64,000 bases of DNA from Candidatus Sulfobium mesophilum. GTDB taxonomy: Bacteria; Nitrospirota; Thermodesulfovibrionia; Thermodesulfovibrionales; UBA6898. The stretch is taken from the NCBI GenBank assembly GCA_900302705.1, contig OUUY01000064.1:1-64000 (forward strand), in the 5' to 3' direction. The position numbers and the translations under genes were made by a program. The notes beneath the pieces are model-generated. The model had not been told where the DNA came from. It saw nothing but the letters and a program-made list of their open reading frames with translations, and ran no database searches. Below are positions 26,817 through 35,106 of this stretch, in pieces; the first letter of the stretch is position 1, and every line of letters starts with the position of its first letter.

Positions 26817-27998
26817 TTGGGTGCGGTGCCGGCAGAAAAGCGGACTGCTTTATTCCTGCTCGCAGCCATATTTTTCCTTTTTGTCCCTGACATTGCACAA
26901 TCATCCGGCCCGGTTGACGTCACTGATATAAGCTACTGGTCTTATGAGGATTACACAAGGGTAGTTGTAACACTCTCCGACAAGGCCGAATATTTCAAGA
27001 AGCGGCTCGCCAACCCCGATCGGCTTTATTTCGATATAAGGGGCAGCAATATAAAGAAAGAAATAAGGAGCAATTTGCCTATCGGAAACGGCATGCTTAA
27101 GTCTGTGCGCGCCGCCCAGTTCAATGAGAACACAGTGAGGGTTGTGCTGGATCTGGAGAAGATCAAGGACTATAAGGTGGTGGCGCTTGAAGATCCGGTG
27201 CGGATAATAATTGATGTCTATGGTGTGTCGACGCAGCCCATTCCTTCTTTAAAGACTTTAAAGAAAAGAATAGTCCTTGACCCCGGCCATGGAGGGCATG
27301 ACCCGGGGGCGATAGGGCCGAACAAACTTTGTGAGAAGGACGTTGTACTCGACATTGCCCTAAAACTTAAAGAGATACTGTCTGAAGACCCCAATCTTGA
27401 GGTTTTTTTGACACGTGAAAGGGATGTTTTCATTCCTCTCGTGGAACGTACCGCGATAGCCAACAGTAAGAATGCCGATCTTTTCGTCTCCGTGCATGCC
27501 AATGCCAGCCCGAGGAAGGATGCCAGGGGGATAGAGACATATTTTCTGAATTGGTCGGATGACGTGGAATCGATGAAGGTTGCTGCGAGGGAGAACCAGA
27601 TATCGCTTAAGAAGATGAAGGAGATGAAAAATGAGATGGATTTTCTTGATGCGGAGTTGGCAAGCCTGAAAAGAGATCACAAGAGGGACGAATCCAATAG
27701 ACTTGCCAATTACATCCAGATGGCTATGGTAGGGGGACTTACCGACAAGTACCCCCGGGTGGTTGACCTCAGGGTAAAATGGGCCATGTTTTACGTGCTC
27801 TTTGGTGCGAGAATGCCATCGGTGCTCGCTGAAGTATCATTTATTAGTAACCCCCTTGAAGAGAAACTGCTCTCGAAAGATAATTACAGAGACGATATTG
27901 CAAAATCCATTGCATCAGGTATAACGAGATATATGTCATCTTTGCCTGGAGCCCAGACGGTTGCGAATGTCAGGAAAAAGCTTGACTCTAAAGATTAG
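26817..27998 (+). CDS. N-acetylmuramoyl-L-alanine amidase with AMIN domain
   Basis: A 393-aa exported cell-wall amidase that cleaves the muramyl-alanine bond during daughter-cell separation. A hydrophobic signal segment covers about residues 10-30 (ALFLLAAIFFLFVPDIAQSS). The AMIN domain (~35-130) targets septal peptidoglycan. The Amidase_3 domain (~145-375) shows IVLDPGHGGHDPGAIG, CEKDVVLDIALKL and FVSVHANAS, the zinc ligands. A charged helical insertion (~255-295) is probably the autoinhibitory helix seen in AmiB/AmiC. The start is a TTG; a nearby GTG at 26826 is possible. The EcfT-like gene overlaps its end. Confidence 0.92.
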   Translation: MGAVPAEKRTALFLLAAIFFLFVPDIAQSSGPVDVTDISYWSYEDYTRVVVTLSDKAEYFKKRLANPDRLYFDIRGSNIKKEIRSNLPIGNGMLKSVRAAQFNENTVRVVLDLEKIKDYKVVALEDPVRIIIDVYGVSTQPIPSLKTLKKRIVLDPGHGGHDPGAIGPNKLCEKDVVLDIALKLKEILSEDPNLEVFLTRERDVFIPLVERTAIANSKNADLFVSVHANASPRKDARGIETYFLNWSDDVESMKVAARENQISLKKMKEMKNEMDFLDAELASLKRDHKRDESNRLANYIQMAMVGGLTDKYPRVVDLRVKWAMFYVLFGARMPSVLAEVSFISNPLEEKLLSKDNYRDDIAKSIASGITRYMSSLPGAQTVANVRKKLDSKD

Positions 27999-28626
27999 GC
28001 CTGAACTTAAAATAATTTTGTATTTCCTTTCTGTTGTGCTCCTCTTTGTTTTTGACAGCATGTATGTATATCTCTGTGCTTCCGTAATGCTTATACTTTT
28101 TTTTCTCAGAATGCCCATTAAAGTAGTGAAATCGGGCTGGATGCCGATAAGTATCTTCCTGTTGTTCACTTTCCTAAGCAACCTCGTCGGTCGACATGGC
28201 AGGGTAATATTCTCGGCATTCTTTATTATGGTTACTGATGAGGGCCTGCACATCGCTACGCTTAGGACACTCCGGGTATTTCTTATGATAGGCGGGGCAA
28301 AGGTCCTGATGAGTGCTTCAAAGCCTGAAGAAATGATAGGCGGTCTTGAAAGATTATTCGGGCCATTGGAGCGGGCTGGAGTGCCTGTGAAGGATTTTTT
28401 CCACACGATGGGTTTGACAATAAAATGCCTCCCTGTTTTAAAGAATATGGCCTCCGAAGCATATAGAGAAGATATAGCCGCCAGTAATGTGACGGGTTTC
28501 TGGGGCCGGGCTAGGGTCGTTTCGTCGTGCCTTATGCCGCTTTTTGTAAAAAGCCTCCAATCTCCGGAGTCTTTTTTTGAGCAGTCTCCAGCGCCGTCTG
28601 GCACAGAGAATAACTTGGGGTCGTAG
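27967..28626 (+). CDS. EcfT/CbiQ-like energy-coupling factor transmembrane protein
   Basis: A ~219-aa membrane protein with about four to five hydrophobic segments followed by amphipathic coupling helices (SKPEEMIGGLERLFGPLERA, VPVKDFFHTMGLTIKCLPVL), the layout of EcfT/CbiQ scaffolds that link vitamin-binding S components to ABC ATPases. No EcfA ATPase or S component is in the window. It overlaps the amidase 3' end by about 32 bases (ATG 27967; a TTG at 27961 is also in frame). EcfT-like is a fair family call; the transported substrate is unknown. Confidence 0.7.
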   Translation: MSGKSLTLKIRPELKIILYFLSVVLLFVFDSMYVYLCASVMLILFFLRMPIKVVKSGWMPISIFLLFTFLSNLVGRHGRVIFSAFFIMVTDEGLHIATLRTLRVFLMIGGAKVLMSASKPEEMIGGLERLFGPLERAGVPVKDFFHTMGLTIKCLPVLKNMASEAYREDIAASNVTGFWGRARVVSSCLMPLFVKSLQSPESFFEQSPAPSGTENNLGS

Positions 28627-28634
28627 GCTCATTT

Positions 28635-30230
28635 ATGAACAAGACCTTTGATATTGTCATAAGGGGAGGGCTTCTTTATGATGGGGGCCTCTCGGAGCCT
28701 TTCATCTCTGACATCGGTATAGCAGATGGCAGGATAAGATTGATAGGCCGATGCGCTGAGAATAACGCCGGAGAGATTGTTGATGCCCGGGGGTTAGCTG
28801 TCTGTCCTGGGTTTATCGATACCCATTCGCATTCTGATTTTACTGCTGTGGCTGATCCGCGCGCAGAAGGTAAGATATGTCAGGGTATTACTACCGAAGT
28901 CAATGGAAATTGCGGAATGTCAGCAGCTCCCCTTTATAACAAAGCCTCTGAAAAACGTGAGGAGGACTTGAAGGAGCTCGGGATAAGTAAGAGGTGGAAT
29001 ACATTCGGAGAGTACTTCTCTGTCCTTGAAAAGAAAGGCATAGCTCTTAACATGGCCTTCCTCGCCGGTCATGGCAATCTCCGGGGCTCGGTTGTGGGAT
29101 ACGATGATAAAGAACCTACCACTGAAGAAATGCAGGGCATGGCAGTATTGCTTGAGAAGGCGATTGCAGATGGCGCGTGCGGGCTGTCAACAGGTCTTAT
29201 ATATCCACCGGGCATTTATTCCAGGAGTGAAGAACTCATATGTTTGTCCAGTAAACTTCGAAACAGGGATCTGATCTACACAAGTCACATGAGGAGCGAA
29301 GGTGACCGCGTGGTCGAGGCGGTGAATGAAGTCATAAGGACCGGTGAAGAGACTGGCGTAAAAGTGCACGTTTCCCATATCAAGACGGCTGGGGAAAGGA
29401 ACTGGGGTAGAGCCGAAGAGGTGATCTCATTACTGGACGATGCACGCAGGCGACAGGTGAGAATCACCTGTGATCGTTACCCTTACATCGCCTCCAGCAC
29501 CGATCTGGACTCAATACTGCCCTCATGGGTTTTTGATGGGGGAAATGAGGAGGAACTGAGAAGGCTGGCAGATGAAGAGGAAAGGGGAAAAATAGCACTG
29601 CAGATGATTGAAGAGTCCAGACCAGAGGGTTACTGGGATAAGGTGATAGTATCCTCGGTTTCTTCTGAGAAAAACAGGTGGATGGAGGGAAAGACGATTG
29701 CGCAGATTAGCATGGAAATAAGAAAACAGGAAATCGACACGGTCTTTTCAATACTTTTGGACGAGAGACTCAGGGCAGGGGCGATATTTCTTTCAATGAC
29801 TGAGGAAAACCTCAGACGGTTTCTCTCTTTGCCTTATTGCATGATAGGCTCCGACAGTTCCGCCAGGAGTTTTGACGGCCCTACGAAAAAAGGCAAGCCT
29901 CATCCAAGGGGGTTCGGCACCTTCCCCAGATTGCTGGGCAAGTACGTCAGGGAAGGCCGAATATTTTCTTTATCAGAGGCGGTGCATAAGTCGACCGGCC
30001 TTGCAGCCCAGACGTTTGGACTTAGGGGAAGAGGTTTACTGAAGGTTGGTTTCCATGCTGACATAGTGGTGTTTGATCCTGAAAAAATTGCCGACAGATC
30101 GTCTTTTGAGGATCCTTTCAGGATGCCTGCTGGAGTCGTGCACGTTTTTGTAAACGGCATACCTGGGCTTCGGGAGGGGAGACCTTCGGGGCGATTATCA
30201 GGTCAGATTCTGAAATGGAATAGCGATTGA
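28635..30230 (+). CDS. N-acyl-D-amino-acid deacylase family amidohydrolase
   Basis: A 531-aa amidohydrolase-superfamily enzyme of the D-aminoacylase type. The N-terminal metal motif is GFIDTHSHSD (H64, H66), followed by QGITTEVNGNCGMSAAP, with the conserved cysteine, GLSTGLIYPPG, YTSHMRSEGD, HVSHIKTAGERNWG and MIGSDSSARSF carrying later metal ligands. The C-terminus (RGLLKVGFHADIVVFDPEKI) is a typical composite beta domain. Likely substrates are N-acyl-D-amino acids or D-amino-acid-containing peptides, perhaps from cell-wall turnover given the nearby amidase; this is inference. No Shine-Dalgarno is clear at the ATG. Confidence 0.88.
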   Translation: MNKTFDIVIRGGLLYDGGLSEPFISDIGIADGRIRLIGRCAENNAGEIVDARGLAVCPGFIDTHSHSDFTAVADPRAEGKICQGITTEVNGNCGMSAAPLYNKASEKREEDLKELGISKRWNTFGEYFSVLEKKGIALNMAFLAGHGNLRGSVVGYDDKEPTTEEMQGMAVLLEKAIADGACGLSTGLIYPPGIYSRSEELICLSSKLRNRDLIYTSHMRSEGDRVVEAVNEVIRTGEETGVKVHVSHIKTAGERNWGRAEEVISLLDDARRRQVRITCDRYPYIASSTDLDSILPSWVFDGGNEEELRRLADEEERGKIALQMIEESRPEGYWDKVIVSSVSSEKNRWMEGKTIAQISMEIRKQEIDTVFSILLDERLRAGAIFLSMTEENLRRFLSLPYCMIGSDSSARSFDGPTKKGKPHPRGFGTFPRLLGKYVREGRIFSLSEAVHKSTGLAAQTFGLRGRGLLKVGFHADIVVFDPEKIADRSSFEDPFRMPAGVVHVFVNGIPGLREGRPSGRLSGQILKWNSD

Positions 30231-30281
30231 TTTTTTTTAGAGTGATTCAGTAAAATAGAATATTCGTTCCGGAAGTATTTT

Positions 30282-30307
30282 AAAAGAGTGGGCAATCCCA
30301 CTCTTTT
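30282..30307 (+). terminator. Terminator-like hairpin in the rimP leader
   Basis: An 11-bp perfect stem (aaaagagtggg / cccactctttt, caat loop) followed by gtttta lies right before rimP. Short gagtggg-cccactc hairpins ahead of rimP-nusA are common in bacteria and may attenuate or close the upstream unit. Confidence 0.6.
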
Positions 30308-30314
30308 GTTTTAT

Positions 30315-30776
30315 ATGGATGATATAAAAGGAATAATATCCGGATTGGCTGGTTCGGTAGCCACTCAGTACGGTGTCGACATAGTCGACATTGAATTTGT
30401 TGGAAGCATGAGGAGACCAACAGTGAGGATATTTATCGATAAGACGGGCGGTGTTACTCTTGAGGACTGCGAGAGGTTCAGTCGTGCAGTTTCAGCTGTA
30501 CTGGATGTGGAGGACCCTATCAGGTCGCCTTATGTCCTCGAAGTGTCATCCCCGGGACTTGACCGGCCATTGAAGAGGCTGCGGGACTTTCAGGCAAGCA
30601 TAGGAAAATTGGCCAGAATAGTCACCAAGGAGAGCATAGAGAGGCAAAACTTCTTTGTGGGCAGGATCACGGAAGTGCGGGGGAATGTCATAGTATTGAT
30701 GACGAAAGAAGATTCTTTAAAGGAAATCCCTTTTGCGCAGGTCTCAAAGGCCAGACTGGAGATAGAGCTTAAATGA
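30315..30776 (+). CDS. rimP: Ribosome maturation factor RimP
   Basis: A 153-aa factor needed for 30S subunit maturation. Motifs: GVDIVDIEFVGSMRRPTVRI, DCERFSRAVSAVLD and YVLEVSSPGLDRPLK. The N-terminal alpha/beta domain is followed by an SH3-like C-terminal domain from about residue 80. I start at ATG 30315; a GTG at 30288 would put coding sequence inside the leader hairpin. Its stop overlaps the nusA start by four bases. Confidence 0.94.
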   Translation: MDDIKGIISGLAGSVATQYGVDIVDIEFVGSMRRPTVRIFIDKTGGVTLEDCERFSRAVSAVLDVEDPIRSPYVLEVSSPGLDRPLKRLRDFQASIGKLARIVTKESIERQNFFVGRITEVRGNVIVLMTKEDSLKEIPFAQVSKARLEIELK

Positions 30777-31894
30777 CTAAAGAGTTGTGTCATGTCGTGG
30801 AGCAGATCAGCCGGGAAAAGGGGATATCGAAAGAGGTATTGATAGAGGCCCTTGAGTCCGCGCTGCTGTCTGCCATGCGTAAGAAATACGGCGGCAGAAC
30901 GAACATCAATCTTATTATTGACCGGCAGAAATGTAACATTAGGGTCTTTGAGACCAAATCGATCGTGGCGGCAGTAAAGGATCCCCTTGAGGAAATTTCG
31001 ATTACGGACGCCAGGAAGATCGACCCCGAAAAAAATGAAGGTGAAACCGTGGATATCCCGCTTGACCTGCATGACCTTGGCAGGATTGCCGCGCAAACGG
31101 CTAAACAGGTCATATTCCAGAGGGTGAGGGAAGCAGAGAGAGACGTTATTTACAGCGAATTTAAGGACAAGGCGGGTCAGATCGTCACGGGGACGGTAAT
31201 GAGGAAGGAAAAAGGGTTTTACTATATCAACCTCGGAAAGACTGAGGCCATACTCCCGATCAAAGACACGCTGCCGACCGAGAATCTGAAAAGGGGTGAC
31301 CCGGTAAAGGCGATCATTGAAGACGTAAGAGTAACGACAAAGGGTCCCGCTATTCTCATATCCAGGACATCGGCGGAATTTGTGGCCGGACTTTTTAAGA
31401 TGGAGGTGCCGGAGATCAGCGAGGGCCTCGTTCAGATCAAAAATATCGTCAGAGAACCCGGGGAGCGGACGAAGATCGCTGTGTATTCGAAGAACAGCGC
31501 AGTTGATCCGGTGGGTTCCTGCGTGGGAATGAAGGGTACACGTGTTCAGACTATTGTACGTGAACTGCGCGGGGAACGGATTGATATCATTCCCTGGGCG
31601 GACGACCCCAGGATGCTTATTGCCAGGGCGCTCAGTCCAGCGGCCATCGATAAGATAGGGATCAATGAAGAAGGTAAGACCGCTATGGTTGTCGTAAACG
31701 ACCAGCAGTTGTCTCTGGCGATCGGCAAAAAGGGACAAAACGTCAGACTGGCGATGAAGCTTACCGGGTGGGATATAGATATAATAAGCGACACCGAGTA
31801 TTCTAAGATCAGGATGGAAGAGACGGACAAGAATCTCGAAGACACATTGAAAAAGGAAGCACAGAAAAAAGATCATCCATCAGCTGATGGATAG
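30773..31894 (+). CDS. nusA: Transcription termination/antitermination factor NusA
   Basis: A 373-aa NusA, which binds RNA polymerase and modulates pausing, termination and antitermination. The N-terminal domain (~1-125) is followed by an S1 domain (GQIVTGTVMRKEKGFYYINL) and two KH domains (DPVGSCVGMKGTRVQTIVRE; LAIGKKGQNVRLAMKLTGW). There is no C-terminal acidic repeat region, as in many non-enteric species. It is coupled to rimP by overlap and is followed, with an eight-base overlap, by recG rather than the usual ylxR/infB. The opposite strand carries a long open frame across this gene, which is a shadow. Confidence 0.96.
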   Translation: MTKELCHVVEQISREKGISKEVLIEALESALLSAMRKKYGGRTNINLIIDRQKCNIRVFETKSIVAAVKDPLEEISITDARKIDPEKNEGETVDIPLDLHDLGRIAAQTAKQVIFQRVREAERDVIYSEFKDKAGQIVTGTVMRKEKGFYYINLGKTEAILPIKDTLPTENLKRGDPVKAIIEDVRVTTKGPAILISRTSAEFVAGLFKMEVPEISEGLVQIKNIVREPGERTKIAVYSKNSAVDPVGSCVGMKGTRVQTIVRELRGERIDIIPWADDPRMLIARALSPAAIDKIGINEEGKTAMVVVNDQQLSLAIGKKGQNVRLAMKLTGWDIDIISDTEYSKIRMEETDKNLEDTLKKEAQKKDHPSADG

Positions 31895-33974
31895 CAAACT
31901 ATCAGAAGTTCTCATAAACTCTGCAAGAGGTGTCGGTTCCAAGAGGGCCGGGTTGCTTGGTGAAATCGGCATCACTACAGTTCAAGACTCCCTCTATTAT
32001 CTCCCCTGCCGTTATATAGACAGGTCCAGTATCAGTAATATCTTCAATTTAATCGAAGGGCAGCCTCAATCAGTCCGCGGAATCGTAATTTCGACTGAAA
32101 TAAAAATGACGCGCGGCCGTGGGAAAGGCATTTACGAGATTAACCTGAACGACGGGACAGCTGTCATAAAGGCAAGGTGGTTTAATCAGCCTTTTATAAG
32201 GAAGAATATATCCGTGGGTCAGGAATTGCTTCTAAACGGAATGGTGAGGCGGGATGCCTTCTCCGGCTTATTGGTGTTTGATAATCCGGAGTATGAAGTC
32301 GCCGGCGAGAATGGTCGACCCTCTGCCCATTCGAACAGAATAGTCCCGGTGTACGGGCTCACTGAGGGCCTCAGCCAAAAGCAGCTGAGGAATATTATGT
32401 TCGGCATTATAGAAGATTTCATTAATGAAGTCATTGACCCCTTACCGGAAGATATAATAAAAAGACTTAACCTGCCCTCGCTCCGGGAGAGTCTGAAAGA
32501 ACTTCATTTCCCTGCTGACGGGGCTGATACAGACCTGCTGAACCGCAGGGAAAGTATATACCACAAACGACTGGTTTTCGATGAACTGTTCATGTTTGAG
32601 CTCTGGATGGCGCTAGTAAAGAGGAGGAATAACTGCGAAAAAGGGAGACCGCTCAGTTGCGGAGGTATCTTTCAGCGAAAACTAATCGAAAAACTGCCGT
32701 TTGAATTGACTGGCGCTCAGTTGAGGGTCCTTAGCGAAATCAGGAAAGACATGGCCGGACCTCACCCGATGAGGAGACTGCTTCAGGGCGACGTTGGATG
32801 CGGAAAAACCATAGTTGCGATTATGGCAATTCTTCATGCCGTGGAGTGCGGTTGCCAGGCGGCTGTCATGGCGCCTACAGAGGTGCTGGCCGAGCAGCAT
32901 TATTACACAATCAGCAGCGCAGTGGAAGGGCTGGGACTAAAGACGAAGCTTGTTGTCGGCGGGATGAGGGAAAGGCATATTGACAGGATAGCCTCCGGAG
33001 AGGCAGATATCGTAATAGGTACCCACGCTCTTATTCAAGACGATGTTGCTTTCAGCAATCTTGGACTTGCCATAATCGACGAACAGCATAAGTTTGGGGT
33101 GACGCAGAGGGGATTATTAAGGAAGAAAGGACAAAATCCCCATGTAATTGTGATGACGGCTACGCCAATACCGAGGTCTTTGGCACTCACGCTTTACGGC
33201 GATCTCGAATATTCTGTCATAAGCGAGATGCCTGCGGGAAGGGTGCCGGTAGTGACCCGGGCATTCACACCGGAAAAGCGATCAATTATATATAAGACCA
33301 TAGAGGAACAGATCAAAAATGGCAGACAGGTATATGTTGTTTACCCTGTCATCGAGGAGTCCGAAAAGGCAGACTTTAAGTCGGCGGTTCAAGGGTATGA
33401 GGCATTCCAAAAAATATTCCCTGAGTTTGGAGTCGGTCTTCTTCATGGAAGGATGAGCCCTGCTGACAAGCAGGCCGCTATGATATCTTTTAAGGAGAGG
33501 GAGAGCCACATTTTAGTGAGTACATCTGTTATTGAGGTCGGTCTGGACGTGCCGAACGCCACGGTGATGGTTATAGTCCATGCAGAGCGTTTTGGACTTG
33601 CTCAACTGCACCAGCTAAGGGGCCGGGTAGGTCGTGGCGCAGGACAGTCATTTTGCCTGTTGATATGTTATGAACCTCTCGGAGAAGATGCAGCGCGAAG
33701 AATTGATATCATGGTAAAAACTGCGGACGGATTCGAGATAGCTGAAAAGGACCTCGAGATAAGAGGGCCTGGTCAGTTTTTCGGCACAAGACAGGCAGGC
33801 GTGCCGGACTTTAGGCTGGCGGACATATCAAGAGATATTGACATGCTGGAGATAGCCAAGAAAGAAGCTTTTAAACTCATTGGTACGGGATGCGGGCTTG
33901 ACGGTTTTCCTCTGCTTAGGAGGTTCTTTGATGATTTTTTTGCAGAAAGGACGGATTGTTATCAGACGGCATAA
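31887..33974 (+). CDS. recG: ATP-dependent DNA helicase RecG
   Basis: A 695-aa superfamily 2 helicase that remodels stalled replication forks and Holliday junctions. The N-terminal wedge/OB domain (~20-190) precedes helicase motifs: Walker A GDVGCGKTIVA, motif II IIDEQHKFG, motif III VMTATPIPRS, motif IV-VI STSVIEVGLDVPNA and QLRGRVGRGAGQSFC. The C-terminal ELEIRGPGQFFGTRQAG is the RecG signature. The length is typical. It overlaps nusA by eight bases, so it is probably translated from the same message. Confidence 0.96.
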   Translation: MDSKLSEVLINSARGVGSKRAGLLGEIGITTVQDSLYYLPCRYIDRSSISNIFNLIEGQPQSVRGIVISTEIKMTRGRGKGIYEINLNDGTAVIKARWFNQPFIRKNISVGQELLLNGMVRRDAFSGLLVFDNPEYEVAGENGRPSAHSNRIVPVYGLTEGLSQKQLRNIMFGIIEDFINEVIDPLPEDIIKRLNLPSLRESLKELHFPADGADTDLLNRRESIYHKRLVFDELFMFELWMALVKRRNNCEKGRPLSCGGIFQRKLIEKLPFELTGAQLRVLSEIRKDMAGPHPMRRLLQGDVGCGKTIVAIMAILHAVECGCQAAVMAPTEVLAEQHYYTISSAVEGLGLKTKLVVGGMRERHIDRIASGEADIVIGTHALIQDDVAFSNLGLAIIDEQHKFGVTQRGLLRKKGQNPHVIVMTATPIPRSLALTLYGDLEYSVISEMPAGRVPVVTRAFTPEKRSIIYKTIEEQIKNGRQVYVVYPVIEESEKADFKSAVQGYEAFQKIFPEFGVGLLHGRMSPADKQAAMISFKERESHILVSTSVIEVGLDVPNATVMVIVHAERFGLAQLHQLRGRVGRGAGQSFCLLICYEPLGEDAARRIDIMVKTADGFEIAEKDLEIRGPGQFFGTRQAGVPDFRLADISRDIDMLEIAKKEAFKLIGTGCGLDGFPLLRRFFDDFFAERTDCYQTA

Positions 33975-33985
33975 GGGGGACAAAG

Positions 33986-34300
33986 ATGTTTAAGAGAATC
34001 AGAGAGAACTTGGGAAGAGGCATGGACAAGCTGAGATGGTTTGCAACGGTCCTGTCCGAAAGGCTTAAAATCGAGATAGCTGTTATAAGGCTTCTTTATC
34101 AGTCAGACGAGATGGAAAAGAGCAGGGAAGACCTGTTTAAGACTATCGGGCAGCGCGTATATGACCTGAGGGACAGCCACGACAAGAACATATTCAGGGA
34201 CAAAACGGTCTTGGAGGCACTTCAGGAGCTGGAAAAAATAGGGAAGAAGATCGAGGATCTGAAACAGAAAGCCTCGGAGATGAGCAGTGTCAGAGTGTGA
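33986..34300 (+). CDS. Small coiled-coil protein of unknown function
   Basis: A 104-aa protein that I do not recognise. It is basic at the N-terminus (FKRIRENLGRGMDKLRWFA) and then largely helical and charged, with a likely coiled coil over residues 45-100. There is no signal peptide or membrane segment. I chose the ATG at 33986, preceded by AAGGGGG; an earlier ATG at 33956 lies inside recG. It sits between recG and the prepilin peptidase, with short gaps, so it is probably in the same operon. Confidence 0.65.
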   Translation: MFKRIRENLGRGMDKLRWFATVLSERLKIEIAVIRLLYQSDEMEKSREDLFKTIGQRVYDLRDSHDKNIFRDKTVLEALQELEKIGKKIEDLKQKASEMSSVRV

Positions 34301-34302
34301 TA

Positions 34303-35067
34303 ATGTCTGAATATGTCATCGCTGTCATCTTTGGTCTCGTTGTCGGTTCGTTCTTAAATGTATGCATATACCGGATACCTCGGAACATGTCGATAGTATT
34401 TCCCTCATCGAGATGTCCATTCTGTAATAATGCGATACGGCCGTGGGACAATATTCCTGTCATGAGTTATCTCTTATTGAGGGGCAGGTGCAGAAGCTGC
34501 AAGGCGAAGATATCAGCAAGGTATCCGCTTATAGAAATGCTTAACGCCTTCTTGTATGTTGCGGTCATCTGGCGATATGGCATCGGATGGAATTCGCTCG
34601 TCTATGCCGTACTGTGTTCATCAATGATAGTAATAACATTCATCGATCTTGAGTTTCAGATTATACCGGACCGCATCACACTTGCGGGGGTTCCATTAGG
34701 GCTGCTTGCGGGCTCTTTTTTTCTTCCGGATCCCTTTATGCGTTCAGACCTGCTCGGCTGCAAGGCATCCCTGGCGGGAATGATTTCAGGAGGTGGTTTC
34801 TTTTATCTCGTTGCCGTCCTGAGCCGGGGGGGCATGGGAGGCGGCGATATCAAGATGATGGCGATGGTCGGATCCTTGATGGGATGGAAAGCGGTTTTCC
34901 TTACAACATTTCTTGGGAGTCTTGTGGGTTCTGTTGTAGGTGTTTTTTTGATCGCCTTTAAGGGCAAAGGCAGAAAGACTAAGGTCCCCTTTGGGCCTTT
35001 CCTGGCACTGGGCACCTTGATAACTCTTTTTTTCGGACAAGAAATATTAATGTGGTATCTTTACTGA
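34303..35067 (+). CDS. pilD: Prepilin peptidase / N-methyltransferase (type IV leader peptidase)
   Basis: A ~254-aa A24-family membrane aspartyl protease that cuts the leader from type IV prepilins and pseudopilins and methylates the new N-terminus. The N-terminal zinc-binding CPFC...CRSC pairs lie in the cytosolic domain, next to GSFLNVCIYRIPR. Catalytic aspartates are in TFIDLEFQIIPD and MGGGDIKMMAM. About seven membrane segments are visible. I place the start at ATG 34303; a GTG at 34297 overlaps the previous stop. Type IV pilus genes themselves are not in the window. Confidence 0.92.
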   Translation: MSEYVIAVIFGLVVGSFLNVCIYRIPRNMSIVFPSSRCPFCNNAIRPWDNIPVMSYLLLRGRCRSCKAKISARYPLIEMLNAFLYVAVIWRYGIGWNSLVYAVLCSSMIVITFIDLEFQIIPDRITLAGVPLGLLAGSFFLPDPFMRSDLLGCKASLAGMISGGGFFYLVAVLSRGGMGGGDIKMMAMVGSLMGWKAVFLTTFLGSLVGSVVGVFLIAFKGKGRKTKVPFGPFLALGTLITLFFGQEILMWYLY

Positions 35068-35106
35068 AAGACAAAGAGAAGGTTTTCGGAAGTTGGCGCT
35101 AAGAAT

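Noticed and set aside
30590-31876. Long open frame (428 codons) on the minus strand
   Set aside because: It lies opposite rimP and nusA, has no recognisable domain or ribosome-binding site, and is a shadow of those genes.
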